A DNA stretch of 64,000 nt, taken from assembly GCA_900469345.1 (NCBI GenBank), contig UBWZ01000002.1, positions 286,849-350,848 of the forward strand, read 5' to 3'. The first letter of the stretch is position 1, and every line of letters starts with the position of its first letter. Below, one piece after another: positions 1-10,310 of the stretch. The translations under genes were made by a program, and so were the position numbers. The stretch is from Hyphomicrobiales bacterium. GTDB taxonomy: Bacteria; Pseudomonadota; Alphaproteobacteria; Rhizobiales; Rhizobiaceae. A model generated the notes under the pieces. That model ran no database searches. It saw only the letters and a program-made list of their open reading frames with translations, and had not been told where the DNA came from.

Positions 1-2
1 CC

Positions 3-335
3 GTGGTGGATCCAGCCGCCAATACGGTCCGGATGGGCGACAACGTGGTGACGCTTCGAGACTCGATTGGCGCCATGAAGTCGGGAGACAAGGTATCGGT
101 CGCCCTGCGCCCGGAAGCCGGCTCCATGTCGGACACGGCAAAAGGCGACACCACGATCACCGGCGCGGTGATCTCGTCCCACTTCCTCGGCTCGGTCATC
201 CGCACCAAGATCGACATCGGCGGAAACCCGGTGAGCTTCGACACCTTCAACGCACCTGACGTCGTGCAGCCGCAGCCGGGCGAGACGCTTTCGCTGCGAT
301 TCATGGCGAGCGACCTGCTGCTCGTGCGGGACTGA
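3..335 (+). CDS. ABC transporter ATP-binding protein, C-terminal fragment (TOBE domain)
   Basis: The left edge of the window cuts this gene; only about 110 C-terminal residues are visible and no Walker or signature motif is present. The fragment has the beta-rich character of a TOBE_2 domain as found at the end of PotA/UgpC-type importer ATPases: VSVALRPEAG early, then ITGAVISSHFLGSVIRTKI, and a final LRFMASDLLLVRD. RPEA followed by a G-x-V-x-x-x-x-x-G-S stretch is typical of spermidine/putrescine or Fe(III)-type importer ATPases. The substrate cannot be deduced. The true start lies upstream of base 1, so the start given is only the first complete codon. Confidence 0.75.
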   Translation: MVDPAANTVRMGDNVVTLRDSIGAMKSGDKVSVALRPEAGSMSDTAKGDTTITGAVISSHFLGSVIRTKIDIGGNPVSFDTFNAPDVVQPQPGETLSLRFMASDLLLVRD

Positions 336-466
336 CCGCACAGGGGTGGCCGGGCCCCGACGTTGCGTCCGGCCGCCGGCCTTTCCGCTTGACAGCCCGC
401 GGCGATGCCGCAATGCAGGGAGATGGCCTCTCGCACGGGAGGCGTCAAGCAGCTGGTTCAGTCTTC

Positions 467-1804
467 ATGTCCCCCACAACGACACCCACGGCCCCGCGCC
501 GCCTGACATCGCAGGATTTCCGCACCCTTGGCCTCGCGGCACTCGGCGGCGCCCTCGAATTCTACGATTTCATCATTTTCGTGTTCTTTGCCGCCGTCAT
601 CGGCAAGCTCTTCTTCCCGCCCGACATGCCCGACTGGCTGGTGCTGATCCAGACCTTCGGCATCTTCGCCGCCGGCTATCTGGTGCGGCCGGTGGGCGGC
701 GTCGTGCTGGCCCATTTCGGCGATCTCTTCGGCCGCAAGCGGGTCTTCTCGTTTTCCATTCTGCTCATGGCGCTATCGACGCTTGGCATGGCGCTGATGC
801 CGACCTATGCGACGATCGGCGTCGCGGCCCCGATCCTGCTCGTCGTCATGCGGCTCCTCCAGGGTGCCGCGATCGGCGGCGAGGTGCCGGGTGCCTGGAC
901 CTTCGTGGCGGAGCACGTCCCTTTCCGCCGCGTCGGTTTTGCCTGCGGCTTCCTCTGCTCGGGTCTCACCCTTGGCATCCTGCTCGGCTCGTTCATCGCG
1001 ACGATCATCAATTCGGTGTTTGTGCCCGAAACGATTGCCGCCTGGGCCTGGCGCGTCCCGTTCCTGCTCGGCGGCGTCTTTGGCCTGCTTGCCGTGTGGC
1101 TGCGTCGCTGGCTGCAGGAGACCCCGATCTTCACCGAAATGAAGGCGAGCCGCGCGCTCTCCCCGGAACTGCCGTTGAAGACCGTTCTGCGCGATCATAT
1201 GCGCGGCGTCATCGTCTCGGTCCTGCTCACCTGGATCCTGTCGGCCGGCATCGTCGTGACCACCCTGATGACGGCGACCTTCCTGCAAAAGCTCTACGGC
1301 TACACCGCGCAGCAGGCGCTGGCCGCAACCAGCTTCGGCACGCTGTTCCTGATCTTCGGCACCGCGGCCGCCGGCGCCATCGTCGACAGGGTCGGCTCCG
1401 GCCGGTTCTTCATCTTCGGCGGCCTCTTCTTCGGCGCAGCAACCTTCGCCTTTTACAGCTTCGCCGCCACCTCGTTGACCGTCCTTTTCGTGCTTTACGC
1501 GATTATGGGGCTGTCGGTCGGCATGGTCGGGGCGGTCCCCTACGTCATGGTCCGCGCCTTTCCGGCGCGCGTCCGTTTCTCGGGCCTCTCCTTCTCCTAT
1601 AACATGTCCTACGCCATCTTCGGCGGCATGACGCCGATCGCGGTGACCACGCTTCTGGCGGTCAACCCGATGGCGCATGCCTGGTACCTGCTTTTCATCG
1701 CGGCCCTGACGGTCGGGCTCGGCATCTATCTCAGCCTCCATGGCGAGACGGTCGAGTCGGACGCCGGAATCGAGGAGCTGACGGCACGCCTCGCCGGACA
1801 CTGA
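467..1804 (+). CDS. MFS transporter, metabolite:H+ symporter (MHS) family
   Basis: A 445-residue polytopic inner-membrane protein with about 12 hydrophobic segments. The MFS loop 2-3 signature is clear (HFGDLFGRKRVFSF), and LQGAAIGGEVPGA matches the MHS subfamily (KgtP, ProP, ShiA, citrate carriers), which import organic acids or compatible solutes with protons. The ATG at 467 is preferred over an in-frame start at 389 because the extra 26 residues are non-hydrophobic and unlike MHS N-termini, whereas MSPTTTPTAPRRLT leads directly into the first membrane segment. It follows the ABC fragment by 131 bp and ends at a bidirectional terminator shared with metH. The substrate is not identifiable. 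Confidence 0.85.
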   Translation: MSPTTTPTAPRRLTSQDFRTLGLAALGGALEFYDFIIFVFFAAVIGKLFFPPDMPDWLVLIQTFGIFAAGYLVRPVGGVVLAHFGDLFGRKRVFSFSILLMALSTLGMALMPTYATIGVAAPILLVVMRLLQGAAIGGEVPGAWTFVAEHVPFRRVGFACGFLCSGLTLGILLGSFIATIINSVFVPETIAAWAWRVPFLLGGVFGLLAVWLRRWLQETPIFTEMKASRALSPELPLKTVLRDHMRGVIVSVLLTWILSAGIVVTTLMTATFLQKLYGYTAQQALAATSFGTLFLIFGTAAAGAIVDRVGSGRFFIFGGLFFGAATFAFYSFAATSLTVLFVLYAIMGLSVGMVGAVPYVMVRAFPARVRFSGLSFSYNMSYAIFGGMTPIAVTTLLAVNPMAHAWYLLFIAALTVGLGIYLSLHGETVESDAGIEELTARLAGH

Positions 1805-1836
1805 CCGGGCGGCAGATCCTCGACCCAAAACAAAGA

Positions 1837-1869
1837 AGCCGGAAAGGTCAGACCTTTCCGGCTCTTTTG
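1837..1869. terminator. Bidirectional rho-independent terminator between the MHS transporter and metH
   Basis: The arms AGCCGGAAAGG (1837-1847) and CCTTTCCGGCT (1853-1863) pair perfectly around a 5-base loop. They are followed on the plus strand by CTTTTGTT and preceded by AAAACAAAG, so a T-rich tail exists on both strands. It sits between the convergent 3' ends of the transporter (1804) and metH (1889). Confidence 0.85.
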
Positions 1870-1888
1870 TTGGTCAGGACCCTGTCTC

Positions 1889-4800
1889 TCAGGCTGCGTC
1901 GTCCACGGCGACGGCCGGGCCCGGCACGTAGTTGAGGACCGGCCCCAACCAGCGCTCCACTTCGTCGATCGGCATGCCCTTGCGCTGCGCATAATCCTCC
2001 ACCTGGTCGCGTTCGACCTTCGCCACGCCGAAGTAATAGGATGACGGGTGGCCGATATAGAGCCCTGACACCGAGGATCCCGGCCACATCGCGTAGCTTT
2101 CCGTCAGCTCCACGCCGGTCGCGGCCGTCGCATCGAGCAGGCTGAACAGCGTCGCCTTTTCCGTATGGTCCGGCTGGGCGGGATAGCCCGGCGCCGGACG
2201 GATGCCGGCATAGCCCTCCGTGATCAGCTCCTCCGGTGACAGGCTCTCGCCCGGCGCGTAGCCCCAGAACTCTTGCCGGACCCGCTGGTGCATGCGCTCG
2301 GCGAAGGCTTCCGCGAAGCGGTCCGCCAGTGCCTTGACGAGGATCGACGAATAGTCGTCGTTGGCGCGCTCGAAGCGTTCGGCGATGGCGATCTCCTCGA
2401 TCCCCGCCGTGACGACGAAGGCCCCCACATGATCGGGCTTGCCGCTCGATTGCGGAGCCACGAAATCCGAAAGGGCGACGTTCGGGCGACCGTCGCGCTT
2501 GGAAAGCTGCTGGCGCAGCGTGTAGAAGGTCGCGAGTTCCTTGTCCCGGTCCTCGCCGGTATAGAGCCGGATGTCGTCGCCGACCGCATTGGCAGGCCAG
2601 AAGCCGATCACGGCGCGCGGCCGGAACCAGTTTTCAGCGATGATCTTCTCCAGCATGGCCTGCGCGTCCGCAAAAAGCTGCCGGGCCGCCTCGCCCTGCT
2701 TCTCGTCCTCGAGGATCGCAGGATAGCGACCCTTCAGCTCCCAGGTTTGAAAGAACGGCGTCCAGTCGATGTACTGCGCAAGCTCCGCCAGGTCATAGGT
2801 CTCGAACACCTTGGTGCCGAGGAACTGCGGTGCAACCGGCTCGTAGGACGCCCAGTCGACCTTCTCCGAATTGGCCCGCGCGCGGGCAATCGGCAGCCGG
2901 CTCTTTTCCGCCTCGGAGCGGGCATGGGCAGCGGCCACCTTGGCATACTCCGCGCGTATGGTTTCGACATAGCTGGCCTTCGTATCCGGCGACAGCAGCG
3001 CGGAGACGACGCCCACCGCACGGCTGGCGTCGTTGACGTAGATCGCCTGCCCCGCCTGGTATTTGGGATGGATCTTGACGGCCGTATGGACACGGCTGGT
3101 TGTCGCGCCGCCGATCAGCACCGGGATGTCGAAACCCTGGCGCTCCATTTCGGCCGCCAAATGCACCATCTCGTCGAGCGACGGCGTGATGAGCCCGGAC
3201 AGCCCGATGATGTCGACCTTCTCGGCAATCGCCGTCTCGAGGATCTTCGTCGCCGGCACCATGACGCCGAGATCGACGATCTCGTAGTTGTTGCAGGCGA
3301 GCACGACGCCGACGATGTTCTTGCCGATATCGTGGACGTCGCCCTTGACCGTCGCCATCAGGATCTTGCCGGCCGTCTTGCGCTGGTCGCCGCCGTTGAG
3401 GCGCTTCTCCTCCTCCATGTAGGGAAGCAGCACGGCGACGGCCTGCTTCATGACGCGGGCCGATTTCACCACCTGCGGCAGGAACATCTTGCCCGATCCA
3501 AACAGGTCGCCGACGACGTTCATGCCGGCCATCAGCGGCCCTTCGATCACATGCAGCGGCCGCTCGGCCGCCGAGCGGGCCTCCTCGGTGTCAGCATCGA
3601 TGTAATCGGTAATGCCGTTCACCAGCGCGTGCGACAGCCGCTTCTCGACCGGCCACTCCCGCCAGCTGAGATCCTGGACCCTGGCTTCCCGTCCCGGTCC
3701 ACCGCGGTAGCGCTCGGCGATCTCGAGCAGGCGTTCGGTCGCGTCGTCGCGCCGGTTGAGCACCACGTCCTCGCAGGCGTCGCGCAGCCCGGCGTCGATG
3801 GTCTCGTAGACGGCGAGCTGGCCGGCATTGACGATCCCCATGTCCATGCCCGCCTGGATGGCGTGATAGAGGAACACCGCGTGCATCGCCTCGCGCACCG
3901 GTTCGTTGCCGCGAAAGGAGAAGGACAGGTTCGAAACGCCGCCCGACACGTGCACCAGAGGCATCCGCTCCCGGATCGTCCGGGTCGCCTCGATAAAGGC
4001 CTGGCCGTAGTCGTTATGCTCCTCGATGCCGGTCGCAACCGCAAACACGTTGGGGTCGAAGATGATGTCTTCCGGCGGGAACTTCGCCTCTTCGGTCAGC
4101 AGCTTGTAGGCACGCTCGGCAATCGAGACCTTCCGCTCGTAGGTATCGGCCTGGCCCTGTTCGTCGAACGCCATGACGACGACGGCGGCGCCGTAATTGC
4201 GCAGCAGCTTCGCCTGGGCGATGAATTTTTCCTCGCCTTCCTTCATGGAGATCGAGTTAACGACCGGCTTGCCCTGCACGCATTTCAGCCCCGCCTCCAT
4301 GATCTCGAACTTGGAGCTGTCGAGCATCACGGGCACGCGGGCGATATCCGGCTCGGCGGCGATCAGGTTGAGAAAGTCGACCATGGCCTTCTGCGAATCG
4401 ATCAGCCCCTCGTCCATGTTGATGTCGATGACCGAGGCGCCATTCTCGACCTGGTCGCGGGCAACGGCCAGCGCTGCGGTAAGGTCGCCAGCCGTGATCA
4501 GCTTGCGGAACTTCGCCGACCCCGTGACATTGGTGCGCTCGCCGACGTTGACGAAGGGCACGTCCTTGGTGAAGACGAAGGGCTCCAGCCCCGCCAAAGA
4601 CATGAACGGCTTGTGCTCGGGGACCTCGCGCGGCTTGAAGGATCCCACCGCGTCGGCAATCGCCTTGATATGCTCCGGCGTCGACCCGCAGCAGCCGCCG
4701 ACCACATTGACGAGGCTCTCTTCCGCAAAGCCGCTGATCTGCCGGGCCATGTCGTCGGGAGATTCGTCGTAGAGACCGAATTCGTTCGGCAGGCCGGCAT

Positions 4801-5662
4801 TAGGATAGGCGGAGATGAAGGTGTCTGCGACGGACGACAGTTCCTGCAGGTGCGGGCGCATCGCATCGGCACCCAGCGCGCAGTTGAGGCCGATCGTAAA
4901 CGGCATGGCATGACGGACGGAATACCAGAACGCCGACGGCGTCTGGCCCGACAGCGTGCGGCCGGACAGATCCGTGATCGTGCCTGAAATCATCACCGGA
5001 AGGTGGATGCCCTTTTCCTCAAAACGTTCGGCACAGGCGAAGATGGCCGCCTTGGCGTTCAGCGTGTCGAAGATCGTCTCGATCAGGATCAGGTCGGCGC
5101 CGCCGTCGATCAGACCGTCGATCTGCTCCGCATAGGCGATCCGCAGATCGTCGAATGTCACCGCCCGGTAACCGGGATTGTTGACGTCGGGGGAGATGGA
5201 GGCTGTGCGGTTAGTCGGGCCGATCGCACCGGCAACAAAGCGGCGCCGGCCGTCTTCCTTTTCCGCCCGAAGCACCGCCCGGCGGGCGAGCCTCGCACCG
5301 TCGCGGTTCAGGTCGTAGACCGCGTTCTCCATCTGGTAGTCGGCCTGCGCGATCCGGGTCGAGGAAAACGTATTGGTCTCGACAATATCCGCGCCGGCCT
5401 TGGCATAGCGATAGTGGATGTCTTCGATTGCCTGCGGCTGGCTGAGGATGAGGAGGTCGTTGTTGCCCTGCTGGTGGCAGGCACAGCCGACGAAGCGATC
5501 GCCGCGGAACTGGTCTTCGTCGAGACCGAGCCCCTGGATCTGCGTCCCCATGGCGCCGTCGATGACGAGGATTCGCTCCCTTGCCGCAGCCTGGAGCGCC
5601 GAAAGGATCTCGCTTCCATCGCGTGGGGCCGCCTTTTCGCCGAACAGGTCTTCAAACATCAT
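1889..5662 (-). CDS. metH: Cobalamin-dependent methionine synthase
   Basis: Transfers the methyl group of 5-methyl-THF via cobalamin to homocysteine, giving methionine in the cytosol. At 1257 residues it is full length (E. coli MetH about 1227). Domains in order: homocysteine-binding barrel (about 25-345) with zinc cysteines in GLNCALGAD and [12 protein letters not shown]; pterin-binding barrel (about 365-640, [14 protein letters not shown]); cobalamin cap and Rossmann domain (about 660-900) with the base-off ligand motif [12 protein letters not shown]; and the SAM-binding reactivation domain (about 930-1250, including [12 protein letters not shown]). Two adjacent ATGs (5662, 5659) are possible starts. 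It is monocistronic here, with a palindromic operator 33-52 bp upstream of the start. Confidence 0.98.
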   Translation of the reverse strand: MMFEDLFGEKAAPRDGSEILSALQAAARERILVIDGAMGTQIQGLGLDEDQFRGDRFVGCACHQQGNNDLLILSQPQAIEDIHYRYAKAGADIVETNTFSSTRIAQADYQMENAVYDLNRDGARLARRAVLRAEKEDGRRRFVAGAIGPTNRTASISPDVNNPGYRAVTFDDLRIAYAEQIDGLIDGGADLILIETIFDTLNAKAAIFACAERFEEKGIHLPVMISGTITDLSGRTLSGQTPSAFWYSVRHAMPFTIGLNCALGADAMRPHLQELSSVADTFISAYPNAGLPNEFGLYDESPDDMARQISGFAEESLVNVVGGCCGSTPEHIKAIADAVGSFKPREVPEHKPFMSLAGLEPFVFTKDVPFVNVGERTNVTGSAKFRKLITAGDLTAALAVARDQVENGASVIDINMDEGLIDSQKAMVDFLNLIAAEPDIARVPVMLDSSKFEIMEAGLKCVQGKPVVNSISMKEGEEKFIAQAKLLRNYGAAVVVMAFDEQGQADTYERKVSIAERAYKLLTEEAKFPPEDIIFDPNVFAVATGIEEHNDYGQAFIEATRTIRERMPLVHVSGGVSNLSFSFRGNEPVREAMHAVFLYHAIQAGMDMGIVNAGQLAVYETIDAGLRDACEDVVLNRRDDATERLLEIAERYRGGPGREARVQDLSWREWPVEKRLSHALVNGITDYIDADTEEARSAAERPLHVIEGPLMAGMNVVGDLFGSGKMFLPQVVKSARVMKQAVAVLLPYMEEEKRLNGGDQRKTAGKILMATVKGDVHDIGKNIVGVVLACNNYEIVDLGVMVPATKILETAIAEKVDIIGLSGLITPSLDEMVHLAAEMERQGFDIPVLIGGATTSRVHTAVKIHPKYQAGQAIYVNDASRAVGVVSALLSPDTKASYVETIRAEYAKVAAAHARSEAEKSRLPIARARANSEKVDWASYEPVAPQFLGTKVFETYDLAELAQYIDWTPFFQTWELKGRYPAILEDEKQGEAARQLFADAQAMLEKIIAENWFRPRAVIGFWPANAVGDDIRLYTGEDRDKELATFYTLRQQLSKRDGRPNVALSDFVAPQSSGKPDHVGAFVVTAGIEEIAIAERFERANDDYSSILVKALADRFAEAFAERMHQRVRQEFWGYAPGESLSPEELITEGYAGIRPAPGYPAQPDHTEKATLFSLLDATAATGVELTESYAMWPGSSVSGLYIGHPSSYYFGVAKVERDQVEDYAQRKGMPIDEVERWLGPVLNYVPGPAVAVDDAA

Positions 5663-5694
5663 GCACTCCAGTCTGCCTCAAGGCGCGAATTAAC

Positions 5695-5714
5695 ACATAA
5701 ACATATCTTTATGT
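5695..5714. promoter_or_regulatory. Palindromic operator upstream of metH (SahR-type candidate)
   Basis: ACATAAACATATCTTTATGT is symmetric at 18 of 20 positions and ends 33 bp upstream of the first metH ATG. AT-rich palindromes of the form ATAAAGATATCTTTAT resemble sites I recall for SahR, the ArsR-family S-adenosylhomocysteine-responsive regulator of methionine-cycle genes in Proteobacteria. The palindrome is seen directly; the regulator assignment is inference, since no ArsR gene lies in the window. Confidence 0.6.
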
Positions 5715-5814
5715 CAATGTAACTTCTTGCGTGACCTGAGAGATCGGCCATGACAGGGCGTTTGTCGGACGCTATATCGGACATGTATTTCTGCCGATCA
5801 GCCTAGAGGTTCGC

Positions 5815-7071
5815 ATGACCGATCAAGACCAGACCTCCCTCCATTGGACGACACTGCCCTACCATCGCAAGTGGCTTGTCGACCAGGCGGACAGGCTTTT
5901 CGACTTCTTCCAGTACCGCAGCGCCAACCCCGCCGGCGGGTTCTTCGACATGGACGATGTCGGCACACCGCTCGGGGGTGCCAATCCGGTGCGCGGCATC
6001 CACGCCTCGGCGCGGATGGTCCACTGCTTCTCGATCGGCTACCTGCTCGGCCGGCCGGGCTGCGGCGATGTGATCGACCACGGCATGCGCTACCTGTGGG
6101 ACCGCCACCGCGACGCCGACCATGGCGGTTATTTCTGGCAGGTCGATGACGATGGCGCGGTTGATTCCGACAAGCAGGGCTACGGCCACGCTTTCGTGCT
6201 GCTTGCCGCCTCCTCCGCCAAAGCAGTCGGCCACCCCCTTGCCGACGACATGCTGGCAGACATCACCGGCGTCCTGACGACCCGGTTCTGGGAGCCGCAG
6301 CACGGAGCCATCGCCGAGGAATTCGGCCGTGACTGGTCGCCGATCGACGGCGGCAGCTATCGCGGCCAGAACTCCAACATGCATCTGACCGAGGCGCTGA
6401 TGGCGGCCTTCGAGGTTACCGGCGAACGAGACTACCTCGACAAGGCCGAGAGCATCGCCGAACGCGTCATCAATCAGGCCGCAGCAAGCGTCGGCTTTCG
6501 GGTGGCCGAGCACTTCGACGCGAACTGGCGCATCGACAAGGACTACTACCACCAGAACGAGATGTTCCGCCCGGCCGGCACCACGCCCGGCCACTGGCTG
6601 GAATGGTCGCGGCTGATCCTGCAGCTGTGGGTCCTCGGTGGAAAGACCAAGGCATGGATGCCGGATGCCGCCAAATCGTTGTTCGTTCAGTCCATGTCAC
6701 TGGGCTGGGACAAGCAAAAAGGCGGCTTTTTCTATACGCTCGACTGGCAGGACCAGCCGGAAAAGACCAACAAGCTCTGGTGGCCGATGTGCGAGGGTGC
6801 CGCCGCTGCGCATTTCCTGATGGAACACCTGCCGTCCGACCCTTTTTACGAGGACAGCTACCGGCTGATCTGGGGGACGATCGCCAACCGCTTTATCGAC
6901 CATCGCAAGGGTGGCTGGCACGAGGAGCTGACCGAGGATCTGATCCCGGCCAACACCCTCTTCCCGGGCAAGGGCGACCTCTACCATGCGCTTCAGGCCT
7001 GCCTGATCCCGCTGTTCCCGGCGACTGGCAGTCTGACGCGGGTCATTCCCGAAGCAGGCGGCAGGATCTGA
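5815..7071 (+). CDS. AGE-family (N-acylglucosamine 2-epimerase-like) aldose-ketose isomerase
   Basis: A 418-residue soluble protein of the (alpha/alpha)6-barrel AGE superfamily. Supporting motifs are SARMVHCFSIGYL, YGHAFVLLAASSAKA, QNSNMHLTEALMAAFE, KLWWPMCEGAAA and the C-terminal HRKGGWHEEL, which carry conserved His and Arg positions. The length and motif set fit the YihS/mannose isomerase branch, which interconverts mannose, fructose or lyxose, better than renin-binding-type GlcNAc 2-epimerases. No signal peptide. It is divergent from metH (152 bp apart) and convergent with the following hybrid kinase. Substrate is unproven. Confidence 0.85.
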   Translation: MTDQDQTSLHWTTLPYHRKWLVDQADRLFDFFQYRSANPAGGFFDMDDVGTPLGGANPVRGIHASARMVHCFSIGYLLGRPGCGDVIDHGMRYLWDRHRDADHGGYFWQVDDDGAVDSDKQGYGHAFVLLAASSAKAVGHPLADDMLADITGVLTTRFWEPQHGAIAEEFGRDWSPIDGGSYRGQNSNMHLTEALMAAFEVTGERDYLDKAESIAERVINQAAASVGFRVAEHFDANWRIDKDYYHQNEMFRPAGTTPGHWLEWSRLILQLWVLGGKTKAWMPDAAKSLFVQSMSLGWDKQKGGFFYTLDWQDQPEKTNKLWWPMCEGAAAAHFLMEHLPSDPFYEDSYRLIWGTIANRFIDHRKGGWHEELTEDLIPANTLFPGKGDLYHALQACLIPLFPATGSLTRVIPEAGGRI

Positions 7072-7127
7072 CGTCTCATCCGACACGCAACCGGGCGGCG
7101 TGCCTGCTGTCCGGATGCGTGTGATGA

Positions 7128-10049
7128 TCAGCTCCCGGCCCCGCGCCGCGATACCGCCATCGCACGCACGTGCGACGCCAGCAACGCATAGTCGTAGGGC
7201 TTGGTGATTAGCGCCGTCCGCTCGAGATCCTCCGCCCCCTCCACATTGCGGTCGCCGGTCGCGAAGATCACCGGCAGGTCGGGCATAACCCGCCGCAGGG
7301 CGAGGGTCAGCTGCAGCCCGCTCATGTCGGGCAGATGCACATCGGTCACCAGCACGTCGATAGTTTGTTCTTCGGCCGCAGCCAGCGCCTCCCTGGCAGA
7401 ACCGGCATCGATGACCTGCATCCCGACCTCTTTCAGGAAGTCGGCCGTCGAGAAGCGGATCAAGGCTTCGTCCTCGACCAGAAGCACACGGATCGGTCCC
7501 GTCGGCATTGATGCCTCGTACGGGGCTGAAACCGGCAGGGCCTGCAGCGGCGCGAAACCGGACTGCGGCTGGCTGCGGGCGTGATCGAGCAGCTGCCGGA
7601 TTTTTCGCGCCAGCGCGTCGCGCGTATAGGGTTTGGAGAGGAGCTCGACGCCCGGATCGAGCCGTCCCCCATGGACGATCGTGCTTTCCGTATAGCCGGA
7701 GGTAAACAGCACCGCCAGGCGCGGCAGGCGCTGCTTGGCCTTCAGCGCAAGGTCGCGGCTCGTCAGCTTGCCCGGCATGACTACGTCCGTAAACAGGAGG
7801 TCGATCGGCACACCGCTGTCGACGATCGTCAGGCCGCCGTCCGCGTCGTTGGCCTTGAGCACGCGGTAGCCGAGTTCGGCCAGCAGGCTGACGGCGATGT
7901 CGCGCACGCCCGGGTCATCCTCGACCACGAGGATCGTCTCGTGTCCGCCGGCCAGCACTTCTGCCGCAATGTCCACGGGCATGTCTTCCTCTCGCGGCGA
8001 GCGCGGCAGGTAGATGCGCACGGTCGTACCGTGCCCGGGTTCGCTGTAGATCCGGATATGGCCTTCGGACTGCTTGACGAAGCCGTAGACCATCGAGAGG
8101 CCGAGCCCGGTCCCCTTGCCCTCCGGCTTGGTCGTGAAAAACGGATCGAAGACCTTCTCCAGAATCTCCTTCGACATGCCCGAACCGGTATCGCTGACCG
8201 CGATCATCACATACTCGCCGGGCGCCACGTCGAACGCGCTCGGCGCCGGATCGTCGCTCAGCACGGTATTGCCGAGCTCGATCGTCAGCCTCCCCTGCCC
8301 GTTCATCGCGTCGCGTGCGTTGATCGCCAGGTTGAGAATGGCATTCTCGACATTGGTCGGATCGACCATGGTGTTCCAGAGCCCGGGCCCGACCGCCAGA
8401 TCGATCTCGATTGCCTCCCCGAGGCTGCGCCGAAGAAGATTGTGCATCTCCCGCACCAGCCGCCCCAGGTTGACCACCTTCGGCGAAAGCGGCTGCCGCC
8501 GGCCGAAGGCGAGCAGCTGGGACGCGAGCTTGGCCCCCCGCTCCGCGCCGGACAGAGCGCTTTTGACGCGCTTTTCGGCGACCTGATTGCCGGCCACCTC
8601 GCGACCGAGCAGTTGCAGGTTTCCGGTGATCACCTGCAGCAGGTTGTTGAAGTCGTGCGCAATGCCGCCCGCGAGATTGCCGATGGCCTCCATCTTCTGG
8701 CTCTGCCGCAGCACTTCCTGGGTCCGCTCCAGCTCGACGGTGCGCTCCGCCACGCGGTGGCCGAGCGTCGTCGCCAGCATTTCGAGCCGGCTCTCGGTGG
8801 TCTTCTGGTCTTCGATATCCGTATTGGTGGCAACCCAGAACCGGATGGTTCCGTCGACGCCGTGGATCGGCACGGCGCGGCTGAGGAACCACCGATACGC
8901 GCCGTCGCGGCGCCGCAGCCGGAGTTCCGTCTCGAAGGTCTCGCCCCTCGCGACCGCTGCAGCCCAGCGGGTGCGGACATTGGCACTGTCGTCCGGGTGC
9001 AGCAGGCCCGAGCCCTGCTCCGTATCGAAATAGAAGTGACTGACGCCGCTATATTCCAGCACCCGGTCATTGCACCACTCCACCCGACCGTCGGGCTGCG
9101 CCGTCCAGACCTGGTTGGGCAGCGATTGCGCCAGCGTCCGAAACCTTTCTTCGCTCTCCCGGGCGGCGTCCTCGGCGCGTCGCAGATCGGTGACGTCGTG
9201 GCCCTGGACGAAAATACCCGTGACCTGCCCGTTGCCGTCGCGGATCGGCTGGTAGACGAAGTCGAGGAAGCGTTCTTCCGCCGGCCCGCCGGCATGGCGT
9301 TGCAAGAGCACGCGGGCGGCCACCGCGGCATAGGGTTCGCCGCTGCGGTAGACCTGGTCGAGCAGCTCGTAGAAACCCTGCCCTTGAAGGTCGGGGAGTG
9401 CGTCGCGAACGCTCCTGCCGATCAGGTCGTCGCGCCCGACCAGCGCACGGTATGCCTCGTTCGCGATATCGAAAAGGTGGTCGGGCCCGCGCAGCACCGC
9501 CATGAAACCGGGCGCCTGTTCGAACAGGGCGCGCAGGTATTCGCGCTCCTCGCCGAGCGCCAGGTTCGCATGTCCGACGGCATCCGCCCGTTGCATCAGG
9601 TCCATCTGGATCCGCCAGTCGCTGGCGCCGGCAGCCTGCCGCAGCACGTGCAGTTCGGTGACATCGACCGTGTGCTGGATGATGCAGGCCACTTCACCGC
9701 GATCGTCGACAAGAGGTGTATGCGTAGCGCTCCAGTACCGTTGCTGGAGCGCGCCCGTCTCGTCCTGGATCGGATAGGAGATCAGCGGCAGATGATCGAC
9801 GCACCCGGTACCGAATACCTTTGAAAACGACTGCCGGAGCATCCGCCCCGGTCCGGAGTCCGGATCGCTCGGAAACGCGTCGAACAGGAGCTGCCCGGCA
9901 AGCTCCTCTCGCGTCCTTCCCGTGACGGCAAGGTAGGCCCCGTTCATGCCGACCATACGCAAGTCCCGGTCGAGGACAACGTAGGGATTAGGCAGCAGAT
10001 TGAACAACGCGTCAAAATCTATGGCGGAAACGCCCGTCCGTCGGAACAT
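7128..10049 (-). CDS. Cytosolic PAS-PAS-PAS hybrid histidine kinase with two receiver domains
   Basis: A 973-residue protein without membrane segments. Three PAS-like regions (about residues 10-130, 175-300 and 300-430; the third begins [19 protein letters not shown]) are followed by a HisKA domain with phospho-acceptor His465 ([12 protein letters not shown]) and an HATPase_c domain ([38 protein letters not shown]). Two C-terminal receivers follow, with phosphorylatable Asp in [10 protein letters not shown] and [12 protein letters not shown]. This layout is common for rhizobial kinases with intramolecular phosphorelay, but the input signal is unknown. It is divergent from fixL across a 261-bp gap, so it might share that regulatory region. 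The presence of both catalytic and two receiver modules suggests dephosphorylation or branching control. Confidence 0.9.
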   Translation of the reverse strand: MFRRTGVSAIDFDALFNLLPNPYVVLDRDLRMVGMNGAYLAVTGRTREELAGQLLFDAFPSDPDSGPGRMLRQSFSKVFGTGCVDHLPLISYPIQDETGALQQRYWSATHTPLVDDRGEVACIIQHTVDVTELHVLRQAAGASDWRIQMDLMQRADAVGHANLALGEEREYLRALFEQAPGFMAVLRGPDHLFDIANEAYRALVGRDDLIGRSVRDALPDLQGQGFYELLDQVYRSGEPYAAVAARVLLQRHAGGPAEERFLDFVYQPIRDGNGQVTGIFVQGHDVTDLRRAEDAARESEERFRTLAQSLPNQVWTAQPDGRVEWCNDRVLEYSGVSHFYFDTEQGSGLLHPDDSANVRTRWAAAVARGETFETELRLRRRDGAYRWFLSRAVPIHGVDGTIRFWVATNTDIEDQKTTESRLEMLATTLGHRVAERTVELERTQEVLRQSQKMEAIGNLAGGIAHDFNNLLQVITGNLQLLGREVAGNQVAEKRVKSALSGAERGAKLASQLLAFGRRQPLSPKVVNLGRLVREMHNLLRRSLGEAIEIDLAVGPGLWNTMVDPTNVENAILNLAINARDAMNGQGRLTIELGNTVLSDDPAPSAFDVAPGEYVMIAVSDTGSGMSKEILEKVFDPFFTTKPEGKGTGLGLSMVYGFVKQSEGHIRIYSEPGHGTTVRIYLPRSPREEDMPVDIAAEVLAGGHETILVVEDDPGVRDIAVSLLAELGYRVLKANDADGGLTIVDSGVPIDLLFTDVVMPGKLTSRDLALKAKQRLPRLAVLFTSGYTESTIVHGGRLDPGVELLSKPYTRDALARKIRQLLDHARSQPQSGFAPLQALPVSAPYEASMPTGPIRVLLVEDEALIRFSTADFLKEVGMQVIDAGSAREALAAAEEQTIDVLVTDVHLPDMSGLQLTLALRRVMPDLPVIFATGDRNVEGAEDLERTALITKPYDYALLASHVRAMAVSRRGAGS

Positions 10050-10152
10050 CCTCGATCCCTGTCAGCAGTGCGACAACATATTACAGGTTTCAAGTAGCGA
10101 ATGACAACGACAAAGCAGTTCTTTAGAATGACTGGACACACCTTGCGATAAA

Positions 10153-10166
10153 TTGCATTTTATCAA
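10153..10166. promoter_or_regulatory. Possible FixK/FNR-type box between the hybrid kinase and fixL
   Basis: TTGCATTTTATCAA fits the relaxed FixK/FNR pattern TTG-N8-CAA; the right half ATCAA is perfect and the left half TTGCA matches three of five bases of TTGAT. It lies 144 bp upstream of the fixL start and 103 bp upstream of the divergent kinase start. Weaker than the box at 12462. Confidence 0.35.
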
Positions 10167-10310
10167 AAATGAGGCGGGGGCGTTTCGTGAAATTTACCGA
10201 GCTTGCTTCGCTGAAACCTTCGCCGCGCAAGTCTTTCACATGATCTGCAGCAGTGGTTTCCGCGTATTTCGATGGCGTGCACGAGTTCCAAAGGGCGGCT
10301 TTGAGGACGT

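Noticed and set aside
2273..4987. A 904-codon open frame antisense to metH.
   Set aside because: It mirrors metH codon structure in GC-rich DNA, has low-complexity Arg/Asp/His-rich translation and no recognisable domain; metH is certain.
5663..5814. Possible SAM-II or cobalamin riboswitch before metH.
   Set aside because: The leader is too short for a cobalamin riboswitch and I could not draw the SAM-II pseudoknot; the palindrome explains regulation better.
7581..9824. A 747-codon open frame antisense to the hybrid kinase.
   Set aside because: Shadow of the kinase; biased Arg/Asp/Val composition and no family motif.
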